A stretch of 60,000 bases of DNA. It comes from Hydractinia symbiolongicarpus (taxonomy: Eukaryota; Cnidaria; Hydrozoa; Anthoathecata; Hydractiniidae). Of the stretch, positions 25,120 through 36,700 are shown piece by piece; the first letter of the stretch is position 1; every line of letters starts with the position of its first letter. The translations under genes and the position numbers were made by a program. The stretch spans positions 9,364,001 to 9,424,000 of the forward strand of contig NC_079878.1 of NCBI RefSeq assembly GCF_029227915.1, written 5' to 3'. The notes beneath the pieces are model-generated. The model searched no databases, was not told where the DNA came from, and saw only the letters and a program-made list of their open reading frames with translations.

Positions 25120-25600
25120 TTAGGTTGTTTCTGCTCTGTTGTGGCTTGTTTCTGTCCTGTTGTGGTGTGTTTCAGGCACCTAGTGATTTCTTTCTGCCAC
25201 CTAGTGGTTTGTTTCTGCCACCTAGTGGTTTGTTTCTGCCACCTAGTGGTTTGTTTCTGCCCTATTGTGGTTTGTTTCTGCCCTGCTGTGGCTTGTTTCG
25301 GCCCTGTCGTGGTTTGTTTCTGCCACGTAATGTTTTATTTCTTCCCTGTTTTGATTTGTTTCGGCCCATTGTGGTTTGTTTCTGCCTAGTAGTGGTTTTT
25401 TTCTGCCTTGTAGTAGTTTGTTTTTGCCCTGTTGTGGTCTGTTTTTGCCCTGTTGTGGTTTGTTTCTGCCACCTAGTGGTTTGTTTCTGTCCTGTTGTGA
25501 TCTGTTTCTGCCCTGTAGTTGTTTGTGTCTGCCCTGTTGTGGTTTGTTTCTACCACTTAGTGTTTTGTTTCTGCCACCTAGTGGTTTGTTTCTGCTTTGC
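25120..25600. repeat. 21-bp minisatellite, array 1
   Basis: Degenerate 21-bp units of two main types alternate: CTGTTGTGGTTTGTTTCTGCC and the same with ACCTAG in place of CTGTTG. Because 21 is seven codons, several frames on both strands stay open and give heptad-repeat peptides (CGLFLPP-like on plus, GRNKPQQ-like on minus). Nothing shows that they are expressed. Confidence 0.9.
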
Positions 25601-26375
25601 ACAGTCCTGTTCTTTTGAGGTGCGTGATCGCGCCCCCGCACCTCCGCACGCACCTACAATAATGGAGCAGCGTTTTCAATCACGCGCCAAAAAGACTTTC
25701 ATTTCAATAATGCGCACATGAAATGTGCAGATAAAGTGCTCACATTATTAATAATTAACCATTTTCAACTTCTACAGCAAAATATGAAAGAAAAACATGA
25801 AGAAAAAGGATGAAAGTAATAAGATGAGTTCCAGTTTAGCACTTTCTATGTTTCGAAATGAATTCATTAGGTTAGGGCATCATTAGGTTGTATATCACAG
25901 AAGTCACCGGTGGCATGCTTTGAAAATGCTTGTCACTGGCACAGCTTAACATGAAGCAAAACTGTACAGGAGACTTAATTGTTAGAGTCTTCGCAGAATA
26001 TCTCTTCTCACAAAACAGAGGGCAGGGCTAACTTATTGCCTGCTGTGTCGTGTGGAAGACAGAACTTTTGGACTTTATTTTAATACGATATACAATTGTT
26101 TCGATTATTATTACTAAACATAGTTGATTTCTCTTTTCCCTTTTAGAAAGATTTTTTAAACTTTATTAAACATGCTTCTCTTTGGTATTACATCACGAGA
26201 ACATTCGTCCGAAAGCTGTATTAAGGTAGTTAGATATATGTGCATATTTTACATGGCTAGCCTCACAAATATTGAGGGATATACCCTGTCTATTATTTCC
26301 AGGACGGGCCATGGCTTAGATTAAGAATCCTAGAGTATTTAATGCTCATTTTGAGCTACGCAGACCCAATTAGGG
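25432..26375. repeat. Segmental duplication, left copy
   Basis: This stretch (minisatellite end, GC-richer spacer with GCACCTCCGCACGC, roughly 600-bp unique part, truncated SINE A) recurs at about 27074-27860 at a constant offset of 1642 bp, with scattered substitutions and small indels. Confidence 0.85.
26232..26375 (-). repeat. SINE family A, copy 2 (head missing)
   Basis: It matches the 3' body of the 7990-8300 copy (GTGCATATTTTACAT, ATATACCCTGT, GGGCCATGGCTTAGAT). The tRNA-like head is missing, and the copy abuts Helitron sequence at 26376. Confidence 0.6.
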
Positions 26376-26591
26376 TGAAAAATCATTGACGTCACCACCT
26401 CGTTTCCAAGTTATTTGACCTCAAAGTTTGCATCGTAATGGCTTCATTAATTTAATATCAGATATTGACGCTAAAAGATATTGATAAAAAAAACTCAAAA
26501 AACTTGTGCATTCGGGTGGTAAAAAAATATCCTCTTTGAAAAGTAACACAGACACAGACAGATAGACAGAAGCTCCGTATTATTATAGAGA
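26376..26591 (-). mobile_element. Helitron-like 5' part (truncated)
   Basis: It matches 32380-32598, including the GACAGATAGACAGA tract and the terminal TCTCTATAATAATACGG (read on minus, starting at 26591 after an A). The 3' part is absent. Confidence 0.55.
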
Positions 26592-26689
26592 TGATTGTAT
26601 GTGCAGATGGTTAACTTTGAGTGGTTCAAAAACACTTCGTTAGAATGAATTTAGAGTTAAAATTATTTACCCAGCATTTGGTCTTTAGT

Positions 26690-26880
26690 TCTTATTGTTA
26701 CTGCTATAAATGAGGCTCCTTAAAAAGGGGGCCTAGTGCATTTAAAGGTCCATTTCAATTTCAACTAGACAATAGCCTAAGAAATCAATTCTACTCCTAT
26801 AGTGAACACTATGCAGTAAGAATCAATTTACACTTTCATCGTCTCTGGCACGGTCTTAACCCAAGACCTTTCACAACTTT
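26690..26880 (-). repeat. SINE family B, partial copy
   Basis: It shares AACTAGACAA, CCTAAGAAATCAATTCTA and CACTATGCAGTAAGAAT with 32690-32875 and with the fuller copy at 53600-53882. Confidence 0.55.
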
Positions 26881-27073
26881 ATTTTCAGTGTACTAAACAA
26901 AGCTAAAAAATAATTTGCATTAAAATTCCTAATATGTTAATTTAATTAAAACTATTAACAACAGTGACAATGATTTGTATAGCTGAATTTGTTTAGCAGC
27001 TATACAGAAGTGCATTTCTTGCACTTTAAAATGACATAAAAACCGTGTTTCCTCGAATAATAAGAATATCTAA

Positions 27074-27880
27074 TTGTGGTCTGTTTTTGCCCTGTTGTGG
27101 TTTGTTTCTGCCACCTAGTGGTTTGTTTCTGCCCTGTTGTGATCTGTTTCTGCCCTGTAGTAGTTTGTGTCTGCCCTGTTGTGGTTTGTTTCTACCACTT
27201 AGTGTTTTGTTTCTGCCACCTAGTGGTTTGTTTCTGCTTTGTACAGTCCTGGTCTTTTGAGGTGCGCGATCGCACCCCCGCACCTCCGCACGCTCCTGCA
27301 ATAATGGAGCAGCGTTTTCAATCACCCCCCAAAAGGAAAAAGATGAAAGTAATAAAATGAGTTCCAGTTTGTTACTGGCTTTTTATGTTTCAAGATGAAT
27401 TTATTAGGTTAGGGCATCATTAGGTTGTATATCGCAGAAGTCGCGGGTGGCATGCTTTGAAAATGCTTGTCACTGGCACAGCTTAACATGAAGCAAAACT
27501 GTACAGGAGACTCAATTGTTAGAGTCTTCGCAGAATATCTCATCTCACAAAATAGAGGGCAGGGCTAACTTATTGCCTGCTGTGTCGTGTGGAAGACGAC
27601 TTTATTTTAATACGATATACAACTGTTTCGATTATTATTACTAAACATAGTTGATTTCTCTTTCACCTTTTAAAAAGATTTTTTAAACTTTATTAAACGT
27701 GTTTTTTCTTTGGTATTACATCACGAGAACATTCGTCCGAAAGCTGTATTAAGGTAGATAGATAGATGTGCATATTTTACATGGCTAGCCTTACAAATAT
27801 CGAGGGATATACCCTGTCTATTATTTTCAGGAGGGGCCATGGCTTAGATGAAGAGTCCCAGAGTATTTAATGCTACGCAG
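27074..27880. repeat. Segmental duplication, right copy, including minisatellite array 2
   Basis: A second copy of the 25432-26375 block. Array 2 of the 21-bp repeat occupies about 27074-27245 and is followed by the same spacer and unique part. Confidence 0.85.
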
Positions 27881-28042
27881 ATCGAAGTGTGCCATCTTCC
27901 CAATTCCCCTCACATGGCTTGGGTTAACCCAGGGCTATGGTAACATTCACTCACCCATGTTGAATCGCTGTCAAGAGGAATTGAACCCCGGTCTCCCGCA
28001 CAGAGTATGAGAGCCATAACCACTAATCTAGCGCGCCACCAA
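27770..28042 (-). repeat. tRNA-derived SINE, family A, most complete head
   Basis: Read on minus, the element starts with a tRNA-like head: TGGCGCGCTAGATTAGTGG (A-box-like) and GGTTCAATTCC (B box, 27988-27978). The body is shared with the other family A copies. Internal Pol III promoters of this kind drive SINE transcription. Confidence 0.65.
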
Positions 28043-28454
28043 GGTACAGGACACCTAACCTCTACCATGTTCTGGTTATATTTAACTTGCATGGGTGCGC
28101 ACTCTGCTTGCAGTATTCTCTGTGACGATGAAAGTCGGACTGACTTGTGGCATGGCTCCAAATGGTCTTTCGTCTTTCGTTCGAGTCTCAGTGTAATGCA
28201 CTAGTCAAGCATAAGTGTGTGAGCATGAAGAAAAGAGGCCTACTTTAATGTTTTCTGTACTTACATTCAATTACTCAGTAGGCCTGCCAGACGACCACAC
28301 TTTTTATATGTGTTATCACGCACCTCAAATTATGAAAACTGAATAATGCCTCTCCTCAGTTAAGGCAAGACGCATGAAATTCATCACACACCTACGACAA
28401 TCGAGGCGAGTGAAGTATCACTCAGCTACTAAAATTCATATGACCAGAACTGTT

Positions 28455-28665
28455 GTAGTGGTTTGTTTCTGACCCATTGTGGTCTGTTTCTGCCCTGTTG
28501 TGGTTTGTTTCTGTCCTGTTGTGGTGTGTTTCTGCACCTAGTGATTTGTTTCTGCCACCTAGTGGTCTGTTTCTGCCCTGTTGTGGTTTGTTTTTGTTAC
28601 CTAGTGGTTTGTTTCTGCCTTGTAGTGGTTTGTCTTTACCCCATAGTAGTTTAGGGCTTCCCTAT
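28455..28665. repeat. 21-bp minisatellite, array 3
   Basis: About ten units of the same 21-bp family as at 25120 and 27074, decaying toward the right. Confidence 0.85.
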
Positions 28666-31600
28666 TGTTGTAATTTGCTACTTAGTTGATGGTTTATTGT
28701 TGTCTAATGGGTGGTGTGTTTGTTGTTACTGTAAGAGAATTAATTTGTGCCACAAGGAGAATTTTCCCCACTACAAATAACATTAACATTTTTCTTTAAA
28801 ATGTTTTACAGATGAATGAAAATAATTGTCATGTTATGTTTAACATTTATGTTCTCACCTTATTTTTAATTTAAACTTATTTCAACAAACAAAGAAAAAG
28901 AAAACATTGAAAAGTTTTTTCACCTATAATTGACATGTCCCAGGCTGTATGATTTGTTTATTGGGAACATAAAAATCTCTGTTCTAATTGTATTTTTCAA
29001 CATTAATGACTGTGTTTACTTATTGTGAACGTTGTTTTTTCCATTGATAAAAATAATATTGTTAAAAAGTGTTTTAAAAAAGATTTTGAGAATATATTTT
29101 TTTTAATTTTGTTGGTTATTATTACTTTCATGCTATAAGGTATATATGTAGTAAAATTTAAAGTCTTATGCATTTCCATTATTAAGCTCTATAATAAGTA
29201 TCTCTGAATTGAAAGTATTTACGATTTATTATTAGTTTTTATACGCTAAGTGGAAAAACTATTGATTTGGAATTTTGGTTTAATATAACATCTAGCATTT
29301 TCAATTAATTGTGGTTTTTATTTGTTTTTGGGAGACTGCCAATGCTTAAATTTCTCTACTCAAGGTGGTTTGTTCCTGTGTGAAATAATTATGATCTAAT
29401 ACATGAAATCATTTAAAAATGTCTGGTAGCTCTTTATTTATTAACCACTAGTTGATTTTGTGTCTGCCATACATCATTAAATAATGTGATTATGGTGCAA
29501 AGTTTGTTTGGAGGATTTCTTAACTTTTGTTTCAATCTGTGTGATTACAATGATGTCTTAATTTAAATTGCAAGCTTCTTATAAATTAAGTTTGTAGAGG
29601 CACAAGATATGTATACATCATTCAACATAAGCGAGGATGAAGACTTTAATCTTTAAAATATTTTAAGTGACTGAGATTAATGATAAAATAGCTAATAAGT
29701 CATTTACGTTTCTTTAGGTATTATGTTCGGCTTATTTATTTTTTCCTCTATTTACTCTTATTAAATTAATAACAAAAGAATATTGTTTGTTATTATTTGT
29801 GTGGTATTTTATTTGATATATAAAAAAATCAATTAGCTTATAAGTCACAGTTTTCTAAAAAAATCTGCTACGTGTGTTTACATAAAATGTGGAATGTTTA
29901 CAAAACAGTGAATTGACTATTAGTTAATAAATTCAATATGTTATTGATATAAAAGATAAAGAGTATTTGTCGGTGGATGTATAACAGGTTTAAACTGTAG
30001 GTTAGACTGATATATTTAAAATAGGTGTGATTTTTTTTTTTTTACTTTTCTAAAATTTTAGCTTGATTTTTGTTTGTTTGTAATGAAACATGTGCTTATA
30101 TATTACAATACATAAAATAAGATCAAAAAGTGTCTTTTAAAATAATATAGGTCTTGTATATAGGTTACCAAATTTTTGCATTTGTCATAATATCGTGATT
30201 AATGTACTGTAATATAAACTCACATGTGAGAGTAATTACAAAGTCTTATTTTTCTGTGATCCAAAACCAACGAAAATTCTTTTTGGTTTTTGGTGCAAAA
30301 CTTGTTTTTGAATATTAAAATCTTATCAATGGTTACCATCATTACTGTACATACATGGTTTGTATTTCTGCATTCTATCTAAGACAAATTTTTAAATTAG
30401 GCTTGTGAATGCTAATAGTCAGGTATATTTATTCTCAACTTATACATTTATTCTTTTATTCTGTAACATTCTAATTTAGCCTTACAACATACAATTCCTA
30501 AACAGTCTCCTTGGCTTAAAAATCTTAAAAACTGAACCTAATAAAGGCCTAAAGCATATGGTGTAGATTTGTGTATGGAATAAGGTCTCATATGCTAGGA
30601 AAATAGGTTTTCTTTAGCTTATGGATATAAGTGCAACAGTAGCTCTTTTTAAAAATTTAACACTTCTGAAATATTTTCAGAAGAGAAAACATAAAACATA
30701 TACTACAATTTTGTTTAAAAGAATATTATACAACACATATTTATTTGTGCCACTTGATCCATTGAGTTGCAACATTGTTGTTATTATAACTCTACATTTA
30801 ACAAGGGACGTACATTTAGAGCTTTTTGCTTTGTTATTTTTAGCATTTAGTAATTCATTAGAAAAAAGTAAAGCTTTATTTCAAATTTTACTAAAAAAAA
30901 ATTGAGGTTAAGCTTGTTGAAAATTGTTTTAAAATCTGAAATATTCCTAATTGTATAGCATTTTTGCCTTCGTATAATAAGTACTGTTGTGCACAAAGAT
31001 AACATGTTTTAAGAACTAAGTTATTTAAAATACAGTAAATCATTGAACAAATGGTTTTGATCCGAAACATGACACAAATGAATATTATGATAGCTTATTG
31101 TCCTTTTGAAATATGTTTATCATCATTTTGTTGTTTCAAACAGAAATGCTGGATGCGGTGATAATTTGCAGAAAATTTAGTTCCTTATACCTTACTATTT
31201 TTTCGCATAATTGTTCTCGTTGTTGCAAACTTGTTTTATTTGTTGAAGACTAAACTTACTATTTGCACCACTGCAAAAGGAAAAATGAATATATTTTTAC
31301 ATTGAAATTATTTTATCTAAGCAAAATGTGGCGATAACACTGAAAGGAGGATCCAACGCAACGGTAGACGATATACAAAATTCTAAATACACCTGGCCTT
31401 AATTGCATCAGTTTATTACTCTCATGCAAAAAATACATTACTGTATTTTCAAAGACTTTGCAATCTTAAGACCTTAAATTGAGTTAAATATTTTAATAAA
31501 TATATAACAACAAAGGCTCCAACTTCCAGTTTTAAGAAGTTGATTTATAATGGTTAATGGAGATTATTACTTTTACAGCGTAATCTTTTATTTTCTAAAG

Positions 31601-31910
31601 CCAATATTTTTGCAAAAATATTGGCAACTTTTAATTAAGTCTCTATCCATTCAGACATTCATAAATGCAAAATAACCTATACTTTTCTTGTTCTAATATT
31701 TCTGTCTATTTTTTTTCTGAGCCTCGAGCCAAGGGAAATAAAACAAAAATATCAGAAAAATATATGTGGTATAAGTGCAATAACTAGTTTATCATTAGTG
31801 TGAAAAATCTTAAAACCAGAGCAAAATTGAAAAAAGTCTGTTGTAAATTTTAATCAAAGGTGGGAATGATCAAATCATTTTAAATAAGACAACAATCGAA
31901 TTATATGATA
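28666..31910. other. Non-coding AT-rich stretch
   Basis: Over 3 kb without a supported gene. The small frame at 30621-30905 has no domain and lies in low-complexity AT-rich DNA. Confidence 0.35.
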
Positions 31911-32598
31911 CTAGTCAATAAGGCCCGTGGAGAAATCCACTTTGGCAGATGGACAATGGACAATTAGGTTTTTTAGATGTTTCGCTGACGACCGCAGTAC
32001 AGATGAAATAAATTTTATTCTTCTCTATAATGTGTAAGAGGTTGAAACGCTGATCAAAATAATGTATAGGATCATATGTTTTGGAGGAACGCCCAAGGAG
32101 ATATAAGGGTTTAAAAATTTTGCAAAAGTCAGCAATGGCCTGTCAAAACCCTAACTTTTTTTTAGAAATTTGTATACCTGTTGCCTTCATCGTATAGATC
32201 TTAAAATGCTGATCAAGAATATGTGTAGGATCATGTATTTTTGACAAACGGTTGCAGAGATATTAGGGATCGCAGGTATTTTGATGACGTCATCAACCTG
32301 CCATTCCGAAACGGATTTGGGGACCCAGATTCGGGAAACTTACCCAAATTGATCCCAGGTGGTCTTTAGTTACCCACGCGGTGAAAAATCATTGACGTCA
32401 CCACCTTGTTTCCAAGTTATTTGGCCTCAAAGTTTTAGTGCATCGTAATGGCTTCATTAATTTAATATAAGATATTAACGTTAAAAGATATTGACCAAAA
32501 AAACTCAAAAAACTTGCGCATTCAGGTGGTAAAAAAATATTGTCTTTGTAAAAGTCACACACAGACAGATAGACAGAAGCTCCGTATTATTATAGAGA
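31911..32598 (-). mobile_element. Non-autonomous Helitron, both ends present
   Basis: Read on minus, the 5' end is A|TCTCTATAATAATACGG (from 32598). The 3' end has a GTGGA/TCCAC hairpin (31940-31927) followed by CTAG at 31914-31911 and then T. Helitrons start with TC, end in CTRR after a hairpin, and insert between A and T without target duplication; all of this fits. At 688 bp with no Rep/helicase, it must be mobilised in trans. Confidence 0.65.
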
Positions 32599-33063
32599 TG
32601 GTTTTATGTGCAGATGGTTAACTTTGAGTGGATCAAAAACACTTCTTTAGAATGAATTTATAGTTGAAATTATTTACCCAAGATATGGTCTTTAGTTCTT
32701 ATTGCTATTGCTATAAATGAGGCTCCTGATAAGGAGGGTCTAGTACATTTAAAGGTCCATTTCAATTTCAACTAGACAACAGCCTAAGAAATCAATTCTA
32801 TTTTTATAGTGAACACTATGCAGTAAGAATTAATTAACATTTTTATTGTCTCTGGCACGGTCTTTCACAAGTTATATTTCAGTGTACTAAACTAAGCCAA
32901 AAAATAGTTTGCATGAAAATTCCTAATATGTTAATTAAATCAAAACTATCAACAACAGTGACAATGACTTGTATAGCTGAATTTGCTTAGCAGCTATACA
33001 GAAGTGCATTTCTTGCACTTTAAAATGACATAAAAAACCACGTTTCCTCAAATAATAATATCT
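32385..33063. repeat. Duplicated compound block (Helitron end, SINE B and flank)
   Basis: It is collinear with 26376-27068 across the Helitron 5' terminus, about 100 bp of flank, the SINE B copy and a further 180 bp. The similarity extends past the mobile-element ends, so the block was copied as one unit. Confidence 0.75.
32690..32875 (-). repeat. SINE family B, partial copy
   Basis: The body is the same as at 26690-26880. The tRNA-like head is not preserved. Confidence 0.55.
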
Positions 33064-33745
33064 AATTCCTGCTAGAGACTGTATGCAAATCTCCTTCACA
33101 ATGACCCACCTAAAATTTTGTGTATTTCGATTACTTTAAACTGTATATGGAAGTCCTGTTCTACTGCATTTGCTTTTGTTTAGTTTTAGCCTGTAAACAT
33201 TAACACACTTTTTGGGTAATGTTTGTTAGAAGAGCAATCTTCTACATCCTAAATTTAGGACTTGTGGTGGAGTAATGATTGTTCTTGCTTCTTTATAACT
33301 TTACTTAAATTGGTCACAGAATAGTGAGCTATGATTGTGCGTAGAAATATTGTTATTCTGGATAAATTCTGGATCTCAGTAAATAATGCAGCTGTTTGGA
33401 CAGAGTTATGACCCATTAGGGTGGAGGGAAATTTAAAGTGGGAGGTTTGGTTAAAGGAGGTGGCTTAATCAAGTATTTACTTCATAAAACTTAAACGTGA
33501 AAATGTAACACTCCATAGAAACTAGTTGTAATCCCTGCCTACTTTTATTAGGGAATGAGTTTGCTTAATTTTTTAATTTTAATCTCAATTTTTAATTGCA
33601 GTGTAGATAGTAAGCTTGGAAATATTGCTTTATGAGCAACATAAGCACTAAAAATACAGTTTTGGTGCTGCGAGTTGTGAACAACTTTTTGCAGGTTGTA
33701 GTAATTTTTTATATCTGTTGGATAACCCCTTTTTTGTTTTTATAG
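33064..33745. other. 5' region of dystrobrevin
   Basis: No coding sequence is seen. The stretch ends in a 3' splice acceptor (TTTTTATAG, ending 33745), 14 nt before the dystrobrevin ATG, so transcription should start upstream or a leader is added. Confidence 0.4.
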
Positions 33746-33759
33746 ATTTAAGTAGAGGT

Positions 33760-36700
33760 ATGAATTCGCCTGCACTTTATCATCGATCCATGTAAGTTTA
33801 TTTTGTTTATTAACATTCCCCATCAATCTGTTTGATTTTATATGAAGGTTGTAAACCCTTCTGTACCTTATATAGAGCAGTCCAGGAAACTCATTGCACA
33901 TGCTGTAAAGGTAATAATAAATGAAATCAATTACACAAACCCTTTCCTAACCCTAAATAACATGTATTTCTTCTCAAATTAAAGTTTCAGTGGTTTTTTA
34001 AATAATGACAATTATTAAAAACTGTAGTTGAAAATTCTGTTAATTAATATTCATTTTTGCAATTACCAGAAAAATGTTGGCTCTAGTTCTCTCCAGTAAA
34101 ATATGCATATATAATTTTCTTGTCTGTGCTGTACTGACTAGCTGTCTTCCCATTGTTATTACATGTTAGCAGCTGTTTTTGTTTGTAGTCTGGATTTTTG
34201 AAGTAAAATTTATAGCAAAGGGAAGACAGCTACTCAATACAGCACATATCTCATTTCAAATATTATATCCATTTCAGGAGATTGTCTTTAAAGTCGGAGA
34301 CATTGCTCTTTTGAAAATTTTTATCTCCTAATTGAGAGATTGTGTGAAAAATGGTTTCAAAAAATCTTAAGCCCCTGGAAGCCCCTTGGAAGGCAATTAG
34401 ACATAATTTTTTGACAAGAAAATCTCGCTTGCACACAATAAGAAAAAAATAAAAAATATGTAACCAGGAAGTAATATTCATACTCTTATATCCTCCCTTT
34501 TTGCATGAGAGTGAAAAAAAGATTCCAATACAATAAATGATTTATCAACAGGACCAGTCTTAAACAAGCATAGTATTAAATAATATAAATATTATCATGT
34601 CATGAACAAGCGAGTTTATTCTAGGCATTCTATTGTCTAGAATAAACTCGCTTGTTCATGACAGGAGAATTCAATGACAATGACCGAACAGATAAAAAAA
34701 CATAGTATATCTAAATAAAAATAAATGCTACGTTTAAAATAAATGCATATCTTAACTGTGTATGACTTAAAAAAAGGATAATTTGTATATATATACTCTT
34801 ATATATTAAAAGAAAAATTCCAATATATAAAATAAATGATTTACTAACAGGGCCAGTCTTAACTAAACAAGCATAGTATATGACAAATGTTTGAATAAAT
34901 GCATATCTTAATTGTGTATGACTTAAAAAAGACATTTTTTTGTATTTTTTTGTGCTTACATTTGCATTTGAGCTTGTATTTGTATTTGATTCTTTATATT
35001 GTACTATAGTTTAATGTATCTGTCCTTGTCTAGTGAGTGTAGCGATTTGAAACATGTCAATTCAGACCCCTGTTTATTACACCAACTTGTTTTTTTTACT
35101 TGTCTTGTTTTTAGTTCTTTAAATGGTACGATGAACAAAAAACATGGCAATGCGTTGAAAAAGTTTTTGATTGAAATGAGTAAGTATAAATAGGTGAAAA
35201 ATCAAAATATTAAAACACATTTGATTTTATTAAATATATGTAAAATTGCCATAACTTGCTTATACCCCATTTACACCTAACATAACTGGTTTAAATTAAA
35301 CTGCTTTTACTTAAACTGATTTTCATTAAAACTCGGTTCTTACATGTACACCTAAAGTTCAAAACACATTTGCCATGATCAAGAATAAAATTAAGTATGC
35401 TTAATATTCTGACTTGAAGCCTCTTTGAAAGGAGTAAATATTCTGTGGTCAGAACCATGAATAAAGTTTATAAAGAATCTATCTGATAACTAGGTTAGCT
35501 ACCCCATAATAATATTTCTTTAAAATATATTTAACTGAAACAACAATCGTCTTTTTACTTTTAAAACCTCGTGTTTACTTTGCATATTGGAATTCTTTTT
35601 CAATATGAATATGTAGCTACATAACTACTATAATGGTTCCACCAGCGTAAAATACACCAAAAGGTTTTCTTCTGAATAAAAACTTAATTCGAATATCAGT
35701 CCAACTACATTTAATTTTTTATATTTTGCTTTATTTATCTTCTAATGTTGGGAACAACTTTCTCGTGCTGCAAGAGCACGCCAGCGATCCGCCATTTTTG
35801 TTTGTGTTTAAACATGGTTTTCCATAAATAAAACAACAACCTCGACAGGTTGTTTTATTAAAACTAGGTTTATTAAAACTGGCTTCATTAAAACAGGTTT
35901 TACTGTGGTATGAACGGGTATATATGAAACATTGTTTTATAAAACCACATTAAAACATGCTTTAACTTTAGGTGGGAATGGGGTATTAGTTTAAAATATC
36001 TCCACCCTTATGTCGTATTGTTAACATTAATTTCATTTGCTGATATAAGAGAACTGATTTTATTATACTATTTATTTTGTTGTAATTTCTTTAATTTATC
36101 CCTTTCATATCTTTAAGCATATTTGTTTATCTTGTTTTAGAAAGTAAAAATTTTGATGATATAAAACGTGCTACAAACCGTGCAGCTGCAAAGTTATTTT
36201 TTGTTCAAAGAGAAACCAGCTGTAAGTTATTTTAGATTGTATCTGTACCCAAACTTTTATGTTTGTCTCATGGAGGTTTTAGTAGAAGTAAAGTAAGGAG
36301 ATAGATGATATTGGTAACACATCACAGGTGTTAAAGTTTTTAAGTAAAGAAGGTAATTCCATGATGGGCACCAGTGTTTACACATATCATTGATACCATC
36401 TACATAATTGATGGGGAATTTATATTAGAAAGTTTTCTTTATCATGGCAAAGATACTTAAAGCTTTTAAGTATCTTTGCCATGGTGTACATGCAACACAA
36501 AACAACCAATACATCATTTTTTGGCAATAAAGCGCGTCCTTAATCTTTTACTTGTTTTCAATATTTTTTTTATAATTTCTAGTGTACCTTGTGGATATTT
36601 ATAACATTATCGAAGCATTTCGTGAAAATGGTTTGAATACATTAGATCATTCAGCTGAGCTTGACGAGCCACGCTTAGAATGCATCATAGCCAGTATTTA

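Noticed and set aside
25095-25721. Open frames of 80-208 codons on both strands across the 21-bp repeat
   Set aside because: They arise because the repeat unit is seven codons long. No start context, splice signals or domain; treated as minisatellite.
27978-28042. Functional tRNA gene
   Set aside because: A and B boxes are present, but there is no paired acceptor stem and the sequence continues into a repeated SINE body.
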